A DNA stretch of 64,000 nucleotides from positions 1-64,000 of the forward strand of contig CAMDLO010000003.1 of NCBI GenBank assembly GCA_945901765.1, read 5' to 3'. The notes under the pieces are model-generated. The model did not search any database, was not told the DNA's origin, and was given only the letters and a program-made list of their open reading frames with translations. The stretch is from Cyanobium sp. NIES-981 (GTDB lineage Bacteria > Cyanobacteriota > Cyanobacteriia > PCC-6307 > Cyanobiaceae). Positions 10,664 to 19,763 of this stretch are shown one piece after another. Numbering within the stretch: the stretch's first letter is position 1; the number at the start of each line of letters is the position of its first letter. The position numbers were made by a program, and so were the translations under genes.

Positions 10664-12715
10664 TTGGAACTGCCGATCGATCATTTCCGGCTGCTCGGCG
10701 TCAGCCCCACCACCGATGCCCACACGGTGCTGCGCACCCTGCAGCTGCGGCTCGACCGGGCTCCGGACCAGGGCTTCACCCACGAGACCCTGCAGGCCCG
10801 CGATGCCCTGCTGCGCCACAGCGCCGATCTGCTCTGCGATCAGGAGCGGCGCAGTGCCTACGAATCCGAGCTCACCGCCTTGACGGAGAGCGGTCAGCCG
10901 CTGCAGGCCGCCCTGGATGTGCCCTCCAGTCAGGAGGTGGCCGGCTTGCTGCTGCTTCTGGAAGCCGACCTGCCGCTGGAGGTGTTCGAACTCGTGAGCC
11001 GCGCCCTGCAACCACCCCAGGCCCCGGCCCTCGGCAGCGGCAGGGAAGCCGATCTCGCCCTGCTGGGCGCCCTGGCCAGCCGCCAGGGCGCCGAGGATCT
11101 GCGCCGGCAACGGCACTTCGAAAGCGCCGCCAATCTGCTCATGCAGGGGCAGCAGTTGCTGCAGCGCATGGGGCAGCACCCCCAGCAGCGCCAGGCGATC
11201 AGCGACGACCTGGTGGCGCTGAGGCCTTTCCGGATCCTCGATCTGATCAGCCGCGATCTGAGTGCAGCCGAGGCGCGCGCTGAGGGTCTGCAGCTGCTCG
11301 AGGATCTGGTGCGCGACCGGGGCGGACTGGAAAGCTACGGCGACTCCCGCCTGAGCCATGAGGACTTCGAAGCGTTCTTTCGCCAGATCCGCAGCTACCT
11401 CACGGTGCAGGAGCAGATCGATCTGTTCAGCCGCTGGGCCGAACGGGATGGCAGCACGGCCAGCCGGGCCGATGACCTGGCCACCACAGCACTGACGGCA
11501 TCCGGGTTCGCCCAGCGCAAGCCGGAACGCATCGCCGCAGCCCGCGACCGGCTGCTGGCCAGCGGCCGCAGGGATATGACGGAGCGGCTGGCCTGCCTGC
11601 ACCTGCTGCTCGGCCAGGTCGACGCCGCCGAGGAGACGTTTTACAGCGGCAACGCAGCCCCACCGGTTGCGGACGCCGAGGCAGACGGGCTGGCACACCT
11701 TTGTCGGCACTGCAGCACCTGGCTGGCCAGGGAGGTGCTGCCGGGCTATCGCGATCTGGAATCCGATCCAGACCTGGAGGCCTACTTCGCGGACCGCGAT
11801 GTTCAGGGCTATCTCGACCAGCTCGACAGCGAACCGCCGGCACCGCCCCCGGCACCACCCAGCGTGTTCAGCCTGGCGAGTTCGGCCCTGTTCAGTCTCA
11901 GCGGCCTGGGTGAGCCCGGCGGCCGCCAGCGCAGGGGGGCAGACGACGAACCGGAATCCGAGGCACCCGGATTCGCGAACCGGCCATTCGATCGACCTGA
12001 AGGTGATTTGCCCCATTTCGAACCAGCCGATGCCCAGGACATGGACTGGACAGAGGACGACAGCGCTCCGGGCTGGCAGCTGCCGGACTGGCTGCCTGCA
12101 GGCCTGGCGGAACGGCTGGAGACGATCCCCCGCGGCGCCCTGCTGGCGGCCGGCGCCGCGGCAGCGGCTGTGCTGACCATCGCCGGCATCAGCCTGGTGC
12201 GACCACGAACCGCCCCAACGCCGCTGCCGGTCCAGCCACCGGCCGCCCTTCAGCCACCGGCGGCCCTTCAACCACCGGCCGCGCCCGGACCGGCGCCAAT
12301 CCGCCGCACCGCACTGCCCCTCACCAGCCCCTCGCCGGACAGCGACCAGGTGCGAGCCCTGCTGGAGGCATGGTTGGCGGCCAAGGCGGCCGTGCTGGCG
12401 GGCGGCAGCAGCGCCGCGCCGCTGGAGCAGCTCGCCCGCGACAGCCAGGTGCAGCGGCTGGAGAGCGAGCGCCGTGAAGACGCCGCCGCCGGGCAGAGCC
12501 AGCGGATCCAGGCCAGGGTGACGGACCTGCGGATCGAAACCAGCGGCCCCGGCCGGATCTCCGCCATCGCCACGATCGACTACAACGAGCAGCGCCTCGA
12601 CGCCGCCGGGCAGCCCGTCGGCAGGCCGAAACGGATCAGCGGCCTGCGCAACCGCTACGTGTTCGGCCGCGACGGCGACAGCTGGCGGCTGGTGAGCTTC
12701 CAGCGGGCGAACTGA
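10664..12715 (+). CDS. ftn2: Ftn2/ZipN cell-division protein, ARC6-like
   Basis: 683 residues from TTG 10664. In cyanobacteria Ftn2/ZipN anchors FtsZ to the cytoplasmic membrane and organises the divisome. The N-terminus ELPIDHFRLLGV is the J-domain-like segment of this family, followed by a long helical cytoplasmic region, a single membrane helix (about 492-513, ALLAAGAAAAAVLTIAGI) and a periplasmic IMS/DUF4101 domain (about 570-683) ending in YVFGRDGDSWRLVSFQRAN. The TTG is chosen because family proteins begin at exactly this ELPIDHF motif; the frame is open back to 10469 but the extra residues are unlike the family. A Pro/Ala linker after the helix is an 18-bp triplication. Confidence 0.88.
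   Translation: MELPIDHFRLLGVSPTTDAHTVLRTLQLRLDRAPDQGFTHETLQARDALLRHSADLLCDQERRSAYESELTALTESGQPLQAALDVPSSQEVAGLLLLLEADLPLEVFELVSRALQPPQAPALGSGREADLALLGALASRQGAEDLRRQRHFESAANLLMQGQQLLQRMGQHPQQRQAISDDLVALRPFRILDLISRDLSAAEARAEGLQLLEDLVRDRGGLESYGDSRLSHEDFEAFFRQIRSYLTVQEQIDLFSRWAERDGSTASRADDLATTALTASGFAQRKPERIAAARDRLLASGRRDMTERLACLHLLLGQVDAAEETFYSGNAAPPVADAEADGLAHLCRHCSTWLAREVLPGYRDLESDPDLEAYFADRDVQGYLDQLDSEPPAPPPAPPSVFSLASSALFSLSGLGEPGGRQRRGADDEPESEAPGFANRPFDRPEGDLPHFEPADAQDMDWTEDDSAPGWQLPDWLPAGLAERLETIPRGALLAAGAAAAAVLTIAGISLVRPRTAPTPLPVQPPAALQPPAALQPPAAPGPAPIRRTALPLTSPSPDSDQVRALLEAWLAAKAAVLAGGSSAAPLEQLARDSQVQRLESERREDAAAGQSQRIQARVTDLRIETSGPGRISAIATIDYNEQRLDAAGQPVGRPKRISGLRNRYVFGRDGDSWRLVSFQRAN
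12233..12286. repeat. 18-bp triplication in ftn2 linker
   Basis: Three adjacent 18-mers beginning CAGCCACCGG, with only point differences between copies. They encode QPPAAL, QPPAAL and QPPAAP in the proline-rich linker between the membrane helix and the periplasmic domain. Confidence 0.88.
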
Positions 12716-12810
12716 CGGCTGCCGGCGCCTTTTTACGATCGGGCCACCCGGGGGCCCACCGGCCTTCGCCCCCAGCCTTGCCTCCCTCCCCCTCCGTCTC
12801 CCGCGTGCTG

Positions 12811-14271
12811 ATGTTCGACGAGCTCTCCCAACGGTTTGAAGATGCCGTCAAGAACCTGCGGGGCCAGGCTGCGATCAGCGAAACCAATATCGACGGCGCG
12901 CTGAAGGAGGTGCGCCGTGCCCTGCTGGAGGCCGATGTGAGCCTGCCGGTGGTCAAGGAGTTTGTCGACGAGGTGCGTAGAAAGGCCCTCGGCGCCGAAG
13001 TGGTGCGGGGCATCAGTCCGGATCAGAAGTTCATCCAGGTGGTGCACGAGCAGCTCGTCGACACCATGGGCGGCGCGAACGCCCCCCTGGCCGCCGGCGG
13101 CAAACCGGGGGAGCCGGCGGTGGTGCTGATGGCCGGCCTGCAGGGCGCCGGCAAGACCACCGCCACCGCCAAGCTCGGTCTGCACCTCAAGGATCAGGGC
13201 CGCAAGGCCCTGCTGGTGGGCGCCGATGTCTACCGACCGGCGGCGATTGATCAGCTGAAAACCCTCGGCGGCCAGATCGGCGTGGAAGTATTCAGCCTCG
13301 GCACCGAGGCCAGGCCTGAAGACATCGCCGCCGCCGGCATCGCGAAGGCCAGAGCCGAGGGCTTCGACACGGTGCTGGTGGACACCGCCGGCCGGCTCCA
13401 GATCGATGTGTCGATGATGGAGGAGATGGTGCGGATCCGCGAGGCCTGCCAGCCCGATGAGGTGCTGCTGGTGGTGGATTCGATGATCGGCCAGGAAGCG
13501 GCTGAGCTCACCCGCGCCTTCCACGAGCAGGTGGGCCTCACCGGCGCCGTGCTCACCAAGCTCGACGGCGATTCCCGCGGCGGCGCCGCCCTCTCGATCC
13601 GCAAGGTGAGCGGCGCCCCGATCAAGTTCATCGGCACCGGCGAGAAGGTGGAGGCGCTGCAGCCCTTCCATCCGGAGCGGATGGCCAGCCGCATCCTGGG
13701 GATGGGCGACGTGCTCACCCTGGTGGAGAAGGCCCAGAAGGAGGTGGAACTGGCCGATGTGGCCAGGATGCAGCAGAAGCTTCAGGAAGCGACGTTTGAC
13801 TTCTCCGACTTCGTGCAGCAGATGCGTCTGATCAAGCGCATGGGCTCCCTGGGCGGCCTGATGAAGCTGATCCCCGGCATGAACAAGATCGATTCGGGCA
13901 TGCTCAAGCAGGGGGAGGAGCAGCTCAAGAAGATCGAGGCGATGATCGGCTCGATGACCGAGGCCGAGCGCCGCGACCCGGATCTGCTGGCCGCCAATCC
14001 CTCTCGCCGGCGCCGCATCGCCGGCGGCAGCGGCCACACCCCCGCCGATGTGGACAAGGTGCTGCAGAACTTCCAGCAGATGCGCGGCTTCATGCAACAG
14101 ATGACACGCGGCGGCGGCATGCCGGGCATGCCCGGACTGGGAGGCGGGTTCCCCGGCATGGGGGGTGGCATGCCAGGGATGGGGGGTGGCATGCCGGGCT
14201 CGCGTGGGGGACGTCCCGCGCCGAAACCGGCGAAACCCGCCAAGAAGCGCAAGGGCTTCGGCGAGCTCTGA
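12811..14271 (+). CDS. ffh: Signal recognition particle protein Ffh/SRP54
   Basis: 486 residues from ATG 12811 (MFDELSQRFEDAVKNL). The N domain is followed by the GTPase G domain with GLQGAGKTT (about 112-120), DTAGR and TKLDGDSRGGAA, and then the methionine-rich M domain that binds signal sequences and SRP RNA. It directs co-translational insertion, important here for thylakoid proteins. The last 60 residues form a Gly/Met/Pro-rich tail built of repeated GGGMPGM units ending in a basic segment, longer than in E. coli Ffh but common in cyanobacteria. It is followed 60 bp later by rpsP. An in-frame ATG at 12778 is less likely. Confidence 0.96.
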   Translation: MFDELSQRFEDAVKNLRGQAAISETNIDGALKEVRRALLEADVSLPVVKEFVDEVRRKALGAEVVRGISPDQKFIQVVHEQLVDTMGGANAPLAAGGKPGEPAVVLMAGLQGAGKTTATAKLGLHLKDQGRKALLVGADVYRPAAIDQLKTLGGQIGVEVFSLGTEARPEDIAAAGIAKARAEGFDTVLVDTAGRLQIDVSMMEEMVRIREACQPDEVLLVVDSMIGQEAAELTRAFHEQVGLTGAVLTKLDGDSRGGAALSIRKVSGAPIKFIGTGEKVEALQPFHPERMASRILGMGDVLTLVEKAQKEVELADVARMQQKLQEATFDFSDFVQQMRLIKRMGSLGGLMKLIPGMNKIDSGMLKQGEEQLKKIEAMIGSMTEAERRDPDLLAANPSRRRRIAGGSGHTPADVDKVLQNFQQMRGFMQQMTRGGGMPGMPGLGGGFPGMGGGMPGMGGGMPGSRGGRPAPKPAKPAKKRKGFGEL

Positions 14272-14331
14272 GGGTTGGAGGCACCCCCAGGAGCTACACT
14301 TTTTGTTTGCACACTTAGCGGCTAGGCCACG

Positions 14332-14754
14332 ATGATCAAGCTCCGCCTGAAGCGGTTTGGCAAGAAGCGGGAAGCGAGTTTCCGCCTCGTGGCCGTCAAC
14401 AGCACCTCCCGCCGCGACGGTCATCCGCTCGAGGAGCTGGGTTTCTACAACCCCCGCACCAAGGAAACCCGCCTCGACACCGAGGCCATCCGCACCCGCC
14501 TCGCGCAGGGAGCCCAGCCCACCGGCAGCGTGCTCACCCTGCTGGAGCGCGGCGGTCTGGTCGAGAAAACCGTGCGCCCCTCCGTATTGGTGGGCCAGAA
14601 GAAACAGGCCGAAGCGCGGGAAGCCGCAGCCAGGCAGGCCGCCAAGGAAGCAGCTGAAGCCAAGGCTGCTGAAGCCGCCGCAGCTGCTGAGGCCGCCGCC
14701 GCCGCTGAGGCCGCAGCTGCCGCTGAGGGTGAGGCCGAGCCCGCCGAGGCTTGA
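14332..14754 (+). CDS. rpsP: 30S ribosomal protein S16
   Basis: 140 residues. The first 80 ([20 protein letters not shown] and following) are canonical S16, a 30S assembly protein. The rest is an Ala/Glu/Lys-rich tail; S16 is usually about 80-90 residues, so this tail is unusually long. The tail contains three perfect-length EAAAAA blocks from an 18-bp repeat and probably forms a charged helix projecting from the ribosome. The order ffh-rpsP is conserved in many bacteria. The upstream gap has TACACT (14295-14300), a possible -10 element. The stop overlaps the TTG start of phoH. Confidence 0.96.
   Translation: MIKLRLKRFGKKREASFRLVAVNSTSRRDGHPLEELGFYNPRTKETRLDTEAIRTRLAQGAQPTGSVLTLLERGGLVEKTVRPSVLVGQKKQAEAREAAARQAAKEAAEAKAAEAAAAAEAAAAAEAAAAAEGEAEPAEA
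14671..14724. repeat. 18-bp triplication in rpsP tail
   Basis: Three consecutive 18-base units, each encoding EAAAAA with synonymous differences. They form the core of the C-terminal extension of S16. Confidence 0.85.
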
Positions 14755-15743
14755 GGTCTTCCTCCACGGCCGAATCCGGCGGGCTCGCCTCAGCCACGAT
14801 CACGCTTCCCTCCCCGGAAGCGGCGTTAGCTCTGGCCGGTCAGGCCGAAGCGACCCTGCGACACCTTGAGGAGCTGACTGGAGCCTCGATCGTGTTGCGG
14901 GGTCTGGATCTGCTGGTGAAGGCGCGGCCCCGGCAACTGGAGCGCGCCAGCGCTCTGATCGAACTGCTGCGGCCCCTCTGGCAGGAGGGGCAGGCGGTGG
15001 GCCAGGTCGATCTCAACACGGCTCTGCATGCCCTTGACAGCGGCCGCGCTGAGCAGCATCGCGCCCTGGGCGATCAGGTGCTGGCCCGCAGCCAGGGCGG
15101 CAAGTTGCTGCGGCCCCGCACCCTGCGGCAGCAGGCCTACGTAGAGGCAATGGAACGCCACGACCTCACCGTGGCGCTCGGGCCCGCCGGCACCGGCAAG
15201 ACCTTCCTGGCCACTGTGCTGGCGGTGCGCATGCTGCAGGAGCGCAAGGTGGAGCGCCTGATCCTCACCCGCCCGGCCGTGGAGGCCGGAGAGCGTCTCG
15301 GCTTCCTGCCCGGAGACCTGCAGCAGAAGGTGGATCCCTACCTCCGTCCCCTCTATGACGCCCTGCACACCCTGATGGGGACGGAGCGCACGGCCGCTCT
15401 GCTGGAGAAGGGGGTGATTGAGGTGGCGCCGCTGGCCTACATGCGCGGCCGCACCCTCGCCGATGCGTTTGTGATCCTCGATGAGGCCCAGAACACGACC
15501 TGCGCCCAGATGCGCATGGTGCTCACCCGGCTGGGCGAACACGCGCGCATGGTGGTGACCGGCGACCCCACCCAGGTGGACCTGCCACCCGGAGTGATCA
15601 GCGGCCTGAGCGAGGCCGCCCAGGTGCTCGACGGGCTGGACGGCGTGGCCGTCTGCCACCTGACTGCCGCCGATGTGGTGCGCCATCCGCTGGTGCAACG
15701 CCTGGTCAACGCCTACGCCGAGCGGGACCGGCGCAGCCGCTGA
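14751..15743 (+). CDS. phoH: PhoH-like P-loop ATPase
   Basis: 330 residues. The Walker A motif GPAGTGKT (about 144-151) and Walker [11 protein letters not shown] (about 240) are in the PhoH arrangement, with the downstream [24 protein letters not shown] helicase-like segment. PhoH proteins are ATPases linked to RNA metabolism and phosphate starvation; the exact substrate is not settled. The N-terminal 110 residues form the usual PhoH-like lead domain. Start: TTG 14751 overlaps the rpsP TGA (TTGA), implying translational coupling with ffh-rpsP; no ATG or GTG is closer to the conserved region. Confidence 0.9.
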   Translation: MRSSSTAESGGLASATITLPSPEAALALAGQAEATLRHLEELTGASIVLRGLDLLVKARPRQLERASALIELLRPLWQEGQAVGQVDLNTALHALDSGRAEQHRALGDQVLARSQGGKLLRPRTLRQQAYVEAMERHDLTVALGPAGTGKTFLATVLAVRMLQERKVERLILTRPAVEAGERLGFLPGDLQQKVDPYLRPLYDALHTLMGTERTAALLEKGVIEVAPLAYMRGRTLADAFVILDEAQNTTCAQMRMVLTRLGEHARMVVTGDPTQVDLPPGVISGLSEAAQVLDGLDGVAVCHLTAADVVRHPLVQRLVNAYAERDRRSR

Positions 15744-15798
15744 GCTGACCTGGCGGAGCAGAATCCGACCGTCCAACAGCCCATTGCTGATCCATCGG

Positions 15799-16320
15799 AT
15801 GACCCAGCTCGCGCGCTTCCGCATCCCCGCAGAGATCGCCCTGGCCTGCCTGGCTGCTTACGTCATCGGCTTCCAGGTCACCGCCCTGTTTCCGGGCTAC
15901 CTCCCCAAGATCGGCGGGCTGTGGTCGGCGATCTCCGCCGTCGTGGTCACCCAGTCGACCCGACAGGAGACCACATCACAGGCTTCGCTGCGCATGCTCG
16001 GCTCGGCGATCGGTGCCATCACCAGCGCGGCATATCTGCTGCTACTGCCGTTCCATCCGCTGGGCATGGCGGTGGTGATCTTCGCCACCGTGACGATCTG
16101 CACGGCGCTCCGGATCCCCAGTCACGCCCGCCTGGCTGCCATCACCGTTCTGGTGGTGATGGTGACGGCGAGCTTCGATCCACGGCTCAACCCGCTGCTG
16201 AATGCGCTGCTGCGCCTGATCGAATCGGGCATCGGCACCGGCGTGGCGGTGCTGCTGGTGCGGCTCTGGCCCGGTCCGCACCGCGGGGAGGGGATCCGTA
16301 CCGGCGCAGGCAGGGACTGA
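15799..16320 (+). CDS. Half-size FUSC/aromatic-exporter-like membrane protein
   Basis: 173 residues, mostly hydrophobic, with five or six predicted membrane helices. The pattern FRIPAEIALACLAAYVIGFQ, LWSAISAVVVTQSTRQET, GSAIGAITSAA and SHARLAAITVLVVM matches the transmembrane half of the FUSC (fusaric acid resistance/aromatic acid exporter) superfamily. Full-length members have two such halves and cytoplasmic domains, so this would need to act as an oligomer. Substrate unknown. It follows phoH by 55 bp on the same strand. A TTG at 15784 is an alternative start. Confidence 0.75.
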   Translation: MTQLARFRIPAEIALACLAAYVIGFQVTALFPGYLPKIGGLWSAISAVVVTQSTRQETTSQASLRMLGSAIGAITSAAYLLLLPFHPLGMAVVIFATVTICTALRIPSHARLAAITVLVVMVTASFDPRLNPLLNALLRLIESGIGTGVAVLLVRLWPGPHRGEGIRTGAGRD

Positions 16321-16380
16321 ACCCTGCCCGAACTGGCCACCCCTGCCAGAATGCACAAAGTTCACAGTACGGGTGGCGTC

Positions 16381-17115
16381 ATGCCGGCCAGCAGCAATTT
16401 TCAGGAGGCCATCCGCGAGGCGCAGTCCAGCGGCCTCGTCGGCCCCAACGTCGTCAACAAGGCCCTGCCCTTTGTGGGCGGTGGCATGGTGCTCACCGCC
16501 GGCGGGGTGATGGGCGGTCTGGCGATGATGGCCAGCAACCCTGCCGCCTTCATGCCCCTGTTCTGGGTGGCCCTGATCGGCAACTTCATCCTCTTCTTCG
16601 TGGCCCAGAACGTGGCCACGAAAGGGAACAACAGCACGGCCCTGCCCCTGCTGGCCGCCTACAGCCTGCTCACCGGCTTCACCCTCAGCGGTCTGGTGGC
16701 TCTGGCGATCGGCACCGCCGGCATCGGCGCCATCGGCACGGCTGCCCTGGCCACCGGCGTCACTTTCGTGGTGGCTTCGGTGATGGGTCGCCGCATGAGC
16801 GACAGCGTCGGACAGGCTCTGAGCGGCGTGGTGGGGCTGGGCGTGCTCGGCCTGCTGATCGCCATGGTGGTGCAGGTCGTGGGCGGCATCTTCGTGCCGG
16901 GCTTCGGCGGCAACGGCTTCGAGCTGCTGATCGCCGGCTTCGGCACGGTGCTGTTCGTGGGAGCGGCTTTTGTCGACTTCTACACAATGCCCCGCACCTA
17001 CCGCGACGATCAGTACCTGGCTGGTGCGCTGGGGATGTATCTCACCTACATCAACCTGTTCATCTTCATCCTGCGCCTGATCATCGCCCTGCAGGGGGGC
17101 GGTCGCCGCGACTGA
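16381..17115 (+). CDS. Bax inhibitor-1 family membrane protein
   Basis: 244 residues with about seven membrane helices and the BI-1/YccA signature in its second half (LLIAGFGTVLFVGAAFVDFYTMPRTYRDDQYLAGALGMYLTYINLFIFILRL). Bacterial BI-1 proteins such as YetJ are pH-sensitive calcium leak channels, and YccA modulates FtsH; which applies here is unknown, though ftsH is also in this window. The aspartates of the C-terminal pore region (DFY and DDQY) are retained. ATG 16381 is preferred over 16351 because the region just upstream looks like leader sequence. An intrinsic terminator follows. Confidence 0.88.
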   Translation: MPASSNFQEAIREAQSSGLVGPNVVNKALPFVGGGMVLTAGGVMGGLAMMASNPAAFMPLFWVALIGNFILFFVAQNVATKGNNSTALPLLAAYSLLTGFTLSGLVALAIGTAGIGAIGTAALATGVTFVVASVMGRRMSDSVGQALSGVVGLGVLGLLIAMVVQVVGGIFVPGFGGNGFELLIAGFGTVLFVGAAFVDFYTMPRTYRDDQYLAGALGMYLTYINLFIFILRLIIALQGGGRRD

Positions 17116-17143
17116 TCAGCTCGCCATCCAGCAGGAACAAAGG

Positions 17144-17168
17144 GCCCACCGCAACGGTGGGCTTTTTT
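17144..17168 (+). terminator. Intrinsic terminator after BI-1 gene
   Basis: A perfect 8-bp stem GCCCACCG/CGGTGGGC with a three-base loop, followed directly by six T, 28 bases past the stop. It separates this unit from the convergent gene on the other strand. Confidence 0.9.
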
Positions 17169-17230
17169 GATGGCCCGGATTGGATGGATAACCGGGATTT
17201 GCTGGCGCGCAATGGGACTGGCTGGCCAAC

Positions 17231-17755
17231 TCAGCCGGCCACGGCCTCCACGGCCGCCGCGATCGCCCGGCGCTGCTCGGCGTCGTAGCCCCAGCGATCC
17301 AGAAAGGCCACGTCATCGCCAGCACCCTGACCAGCGGCCTGCAGCAGGGTCTCCAGGCGCTGCTTCACGGCGCCGGGTTCCAGCAGGCGCAGCAGCTCGG
17401 TGCAGCGGGCCTGCACCCGCTCCGAACCCGCCTGCTGGCCGCCATCGCCCTGGCGCCCATGCTGCAGGGCCATGGCCGTGCTCATCGCCAGGTTGCGCGC
17501 ACTCAGATCCACCACCCCCTCGCCAGCAGCCCGCAGCTGCAGCACCAGAGGCTCGGGCAATCGGTCCATCAGCGGGCAGTCGCCGGCCAGGCTCACCACG
17601 AAGAAGCCCCGGGCCCCATCGCGGCTGGCCACCAGCTCGCCGACCCGGTCGGCCAGCACCTCATCACTCAGTTCTCCGTTCTCCCACAGCCCCAGCCACT
17701 GGGCCGTGATCTCCATCGCCTGCTGAAAGGAGGGTTCGCGCAGGGGTTCGCTCAT
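17231..17755 (-). CDS. Conserved hypothetical protein
   Basis: 174 residues from ATG 17755. Soluble, acidic, helical, with no signal peptide or membrane segment. Notable stretches are AQWLGLWENGELSDEVLADRV, an internal FFVVSLAGDCPLMDRLPEPL, and a C-terminal helical region ending FLDRWGYDAEQRRAIAAAVEAVAG. I recognise no motif or named domain; sequences of this style recur in picocyanobacteria as unassigned proteins. Its start lies 38 bp downstream of the diguanylate cyclase stop on the same strand, so they may be co-transcribed. An upstream start at 17797 would overlap the cyclase gene. Confidence 0.7.
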   Translation of the reverse strand: MSEPLREPSFQQAMEITAQWLGLWENGELSDEVLADRVGELVASRDGARGFFVVSLAGDCPLMDRLPEPLVLQLRAAGEGVVDLSARNLAMSTAMALQHGRQGDGGQQAGSERVQARCTELLRLLEPGAVKQRLETLLQAAGQGAGDDVAFLDRWGYDAEQRRAIAAAVEAVAG

Positions 17756-17793
17756 GCTTCGGGCAGCGCTGCTCTCTGGCACGAGCCTAGAAG

Positions 17794-19659
17794 TCACCGG
17801 AGAGCCTGAGGCGGCGGGGACGGCAGCGGCGGCTGAGGGGGCGGCCCGTTCAGCTGCTGCAGGGATGCAGACCCACCAGGCTCCCGGGCGAGCATCACCC
17901 GGTTGCGGCCTTCGCGCTTGGCCTGGTAAAGGGCCGCCTCGGCGCGGGCCAGCAGATCCTCCATCCCCGCTTCGTTCCCGGAATCCGGCCGGGTGGCCGC
18001 CACGCCCAGGCTGATCGTGACCACACCGAGCGGATGGGGCAGGGCCTGGTCCTCCAGCTCCTGTCGGAGCAGTTCACAGCAGTGCAGGGCCTGCTCGGCG
18101 TCGGTGTCGGGCAGCAGCAGCACGAACTCCTCGCCACCGAAGCGAAACACGCTGTCCCCCTGGCGCCGTAGCCCGGCCCGGAGCTGCTGGGCCACGGCCC
18201 GCAGGCAGCCATCCCCGGCTGGGTGACCGAAGCCGTCGTTGTAAGCCTTGAAGTGATCCACATCCACCATGACCAAAGCCAGGGATTCACGCCCTCGTCG
18301 TGCCATCCCCCAGGCGCGGGCCAAGGCCTGCTCGAAGCTGCGTCGATTGGCCAGGCCGGTGAGGGAATCTTCTCCAGCCAGCTGGGTGAGCTGGCGGTTG
18401 GCCCGCTCCAGCGCCTCGGTGCGCTGCTGCACCAGCTGCTCCAGATCACGGTTGCGGTCCTCCAGCAACCGCTGCTCCCGCCGGCGGAACCCAATCTCCC
18501 GGCTCAACACCAACAGAGCGGCCCCGAGCAGTAGACCCATGAACACCGCCAGAGCGAGTTGCAGCCCAAGCAACTCCTGAGCCACCAGGCGGTCGATGGC
18601 CGTTCCATCAACCGCAAACACCGCCCTGGCCTGCAGTCGGGGGAGCGGGGCGACCAGCAGGTGCTGACCTTTGAGGTCCAGGCTGTACACCTGACCATCA
18701 GCCCGAGCCGCACCAAGCACCGGGGCGTGGTCTGCGGGCAGGAGAGCACCGGGCGCGATCGCGACGCCTTCGCGCGCCAGCAAACTCCCATCCATCGCTG
18801 CCACGTAAAGCGGCTGGGCCAGCAAACCACTGCGGCTCCGACTCTCCAAGGGCATCAGCCAGCGCAGCAGATCGCGCAGCACCAGATCGTGGCCCACGGA
18901 ACCAGCCCAGCGTCCCCGCTGGGCGAAGGGCGCCACCACGCTGATCAGCCAGTCCTTGGCCGCCGGGTCGTACTGGGGACGGGTCCAGCGGGGCTTGCCG
19001 CTGGGATTGACTCTCGGTGCCGTGAGCTGCACCCACTCCGTGGGCCTGTAATCGAGCTGTGCCGTGGCGTGGCGCACGAATGCGGGTCTGGCGGGCCAGA
19101 AGATCACTTCGCCACCCGTGAGCGGCAGCACCCAGGTGTTCTCGACCACCATTTCGGACGCACCCAGTCCGTACACCGTGGTGATCGCCTGGGCCTCACT
19201 GAAGAACGCCCGCAGCGGAGCCGTAAGCGACACGGAGGGGGGGATCCAGACGCCGGCCTGTCGTTCGGGCTGAAAACGGTCCGCTGCGCTTCGCCAGACC
19301 CCGTCAGGGTCCTGGCGGACCAGCGTGCCGAAGGGCAACGGCGCCAGCGACTGGAAGGGGGCTGCCGGATCAATCGCCGACACCAGCTCGGCGAAATCCG
19401 CGATACTCCTCTCGGCAGCGCTCAGGGAGGCGTTGAAGCGGTCCACATCGGTCTGCACCTTCAGTTGTTGAGCCCGCAGGGCCTGCTGCTGCAATTGCTC
19501 GCTCAGCTGCTGCTGCAACTGCCAGGAAGCAACAGATCCCGCCAGAAGCACCAGGGCAGACAGGGCCATGCCCAGCGGCGGAATCGACGCCACCGCCGCT
19601 GGCAGCGACAGGGCGGCACGCAGACGGGAACGGAGAGGCGGGGTGAGCACCGATGGCAA
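17794..19659 (-). CDS. Membrane diguanylate cyclase with periplasmic sensor
   Basis: 621 residues. Membrane helix one (about 27-48) and a second after residue 365 (LLGLQLALAVFMGLLLGAALLVL) bracket a periplasmic domain of about 310 residues that looks Cache-like. A coiled-coil (LLEDRNRDLEQLVQQRTEALERANRQL) then leads to a GGDEF domain, which makes cyclic di-GMP from two GTP. The active site is GGEEF near residue 504 and an intact product-inhibition site RQGD lies exactly five residues before it. DSLTGLANRR opens the domain. The start is TTG 19659 or GTG 19650. No EAL or HD-GYP gene and no PilZ protein is seen in the window. Confidence 0.92.
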   Translation of the reverse strand: MPSVLTPPLRSRLRAALSLPAAVASIPPLGMALSALVLLAGSVASWQLQQQLSEQLQQQALRAQQLKVQTDVDRFNASLSAAERSIADFAELVSAIDPAAPFQSLAPLPFGTLVRQDPDGVWRSAADRFQPERQAGVWIPPSVSLTAPLRAFFSEAQAITTVYGLGASEMVVENTWVLPLTGGEVIFWPARPAFVRHATAQLDYRPTEWVQLTAPRVNPSGKPRWTRPQYDPAAKDWLISVVAPFAQRGRWAGSVGHDLVLRDLLRWLMPLESRSRSGLLAQPLYVAAMDGSLLAREGVAIAPGALLPADHAPVLGAARADGQVYSLDLKGQHLLVAPLPRLQARAVFAVDGTAIDRLVAQELLGLQLALAVFMGLLLGAALLVLSREIGFRRREQRLLEDRNRDLEQLVQQRTEALERANRQLTQLAGEDSLTGLANRRSFEQALARAWGMARRGRESLALVMVDVDHFKAYNDGFGHPAGDGCLRAVAQQLRAGLRRQGDSVFRFGGEEFVLLLPDTDAEQALHCCELLRQELEDQALPHPLGVVTISLGVAATRPDSGNEAGMEDLLARAEAALYQAKREGRNRVMLAREPGGSASLQQLNGPPPQPPLPSPPPQALR

Positions 19660-19763
19660 AGCCTGGAAGCGGCAAAGCGCAGACCGATCCGATCAGCGGC
19701 CTCATTGATTCTGGGACAGCCGGATGAAACTGGCAGAGGCAGCCGCCGGGCTGCCACTGTTGA

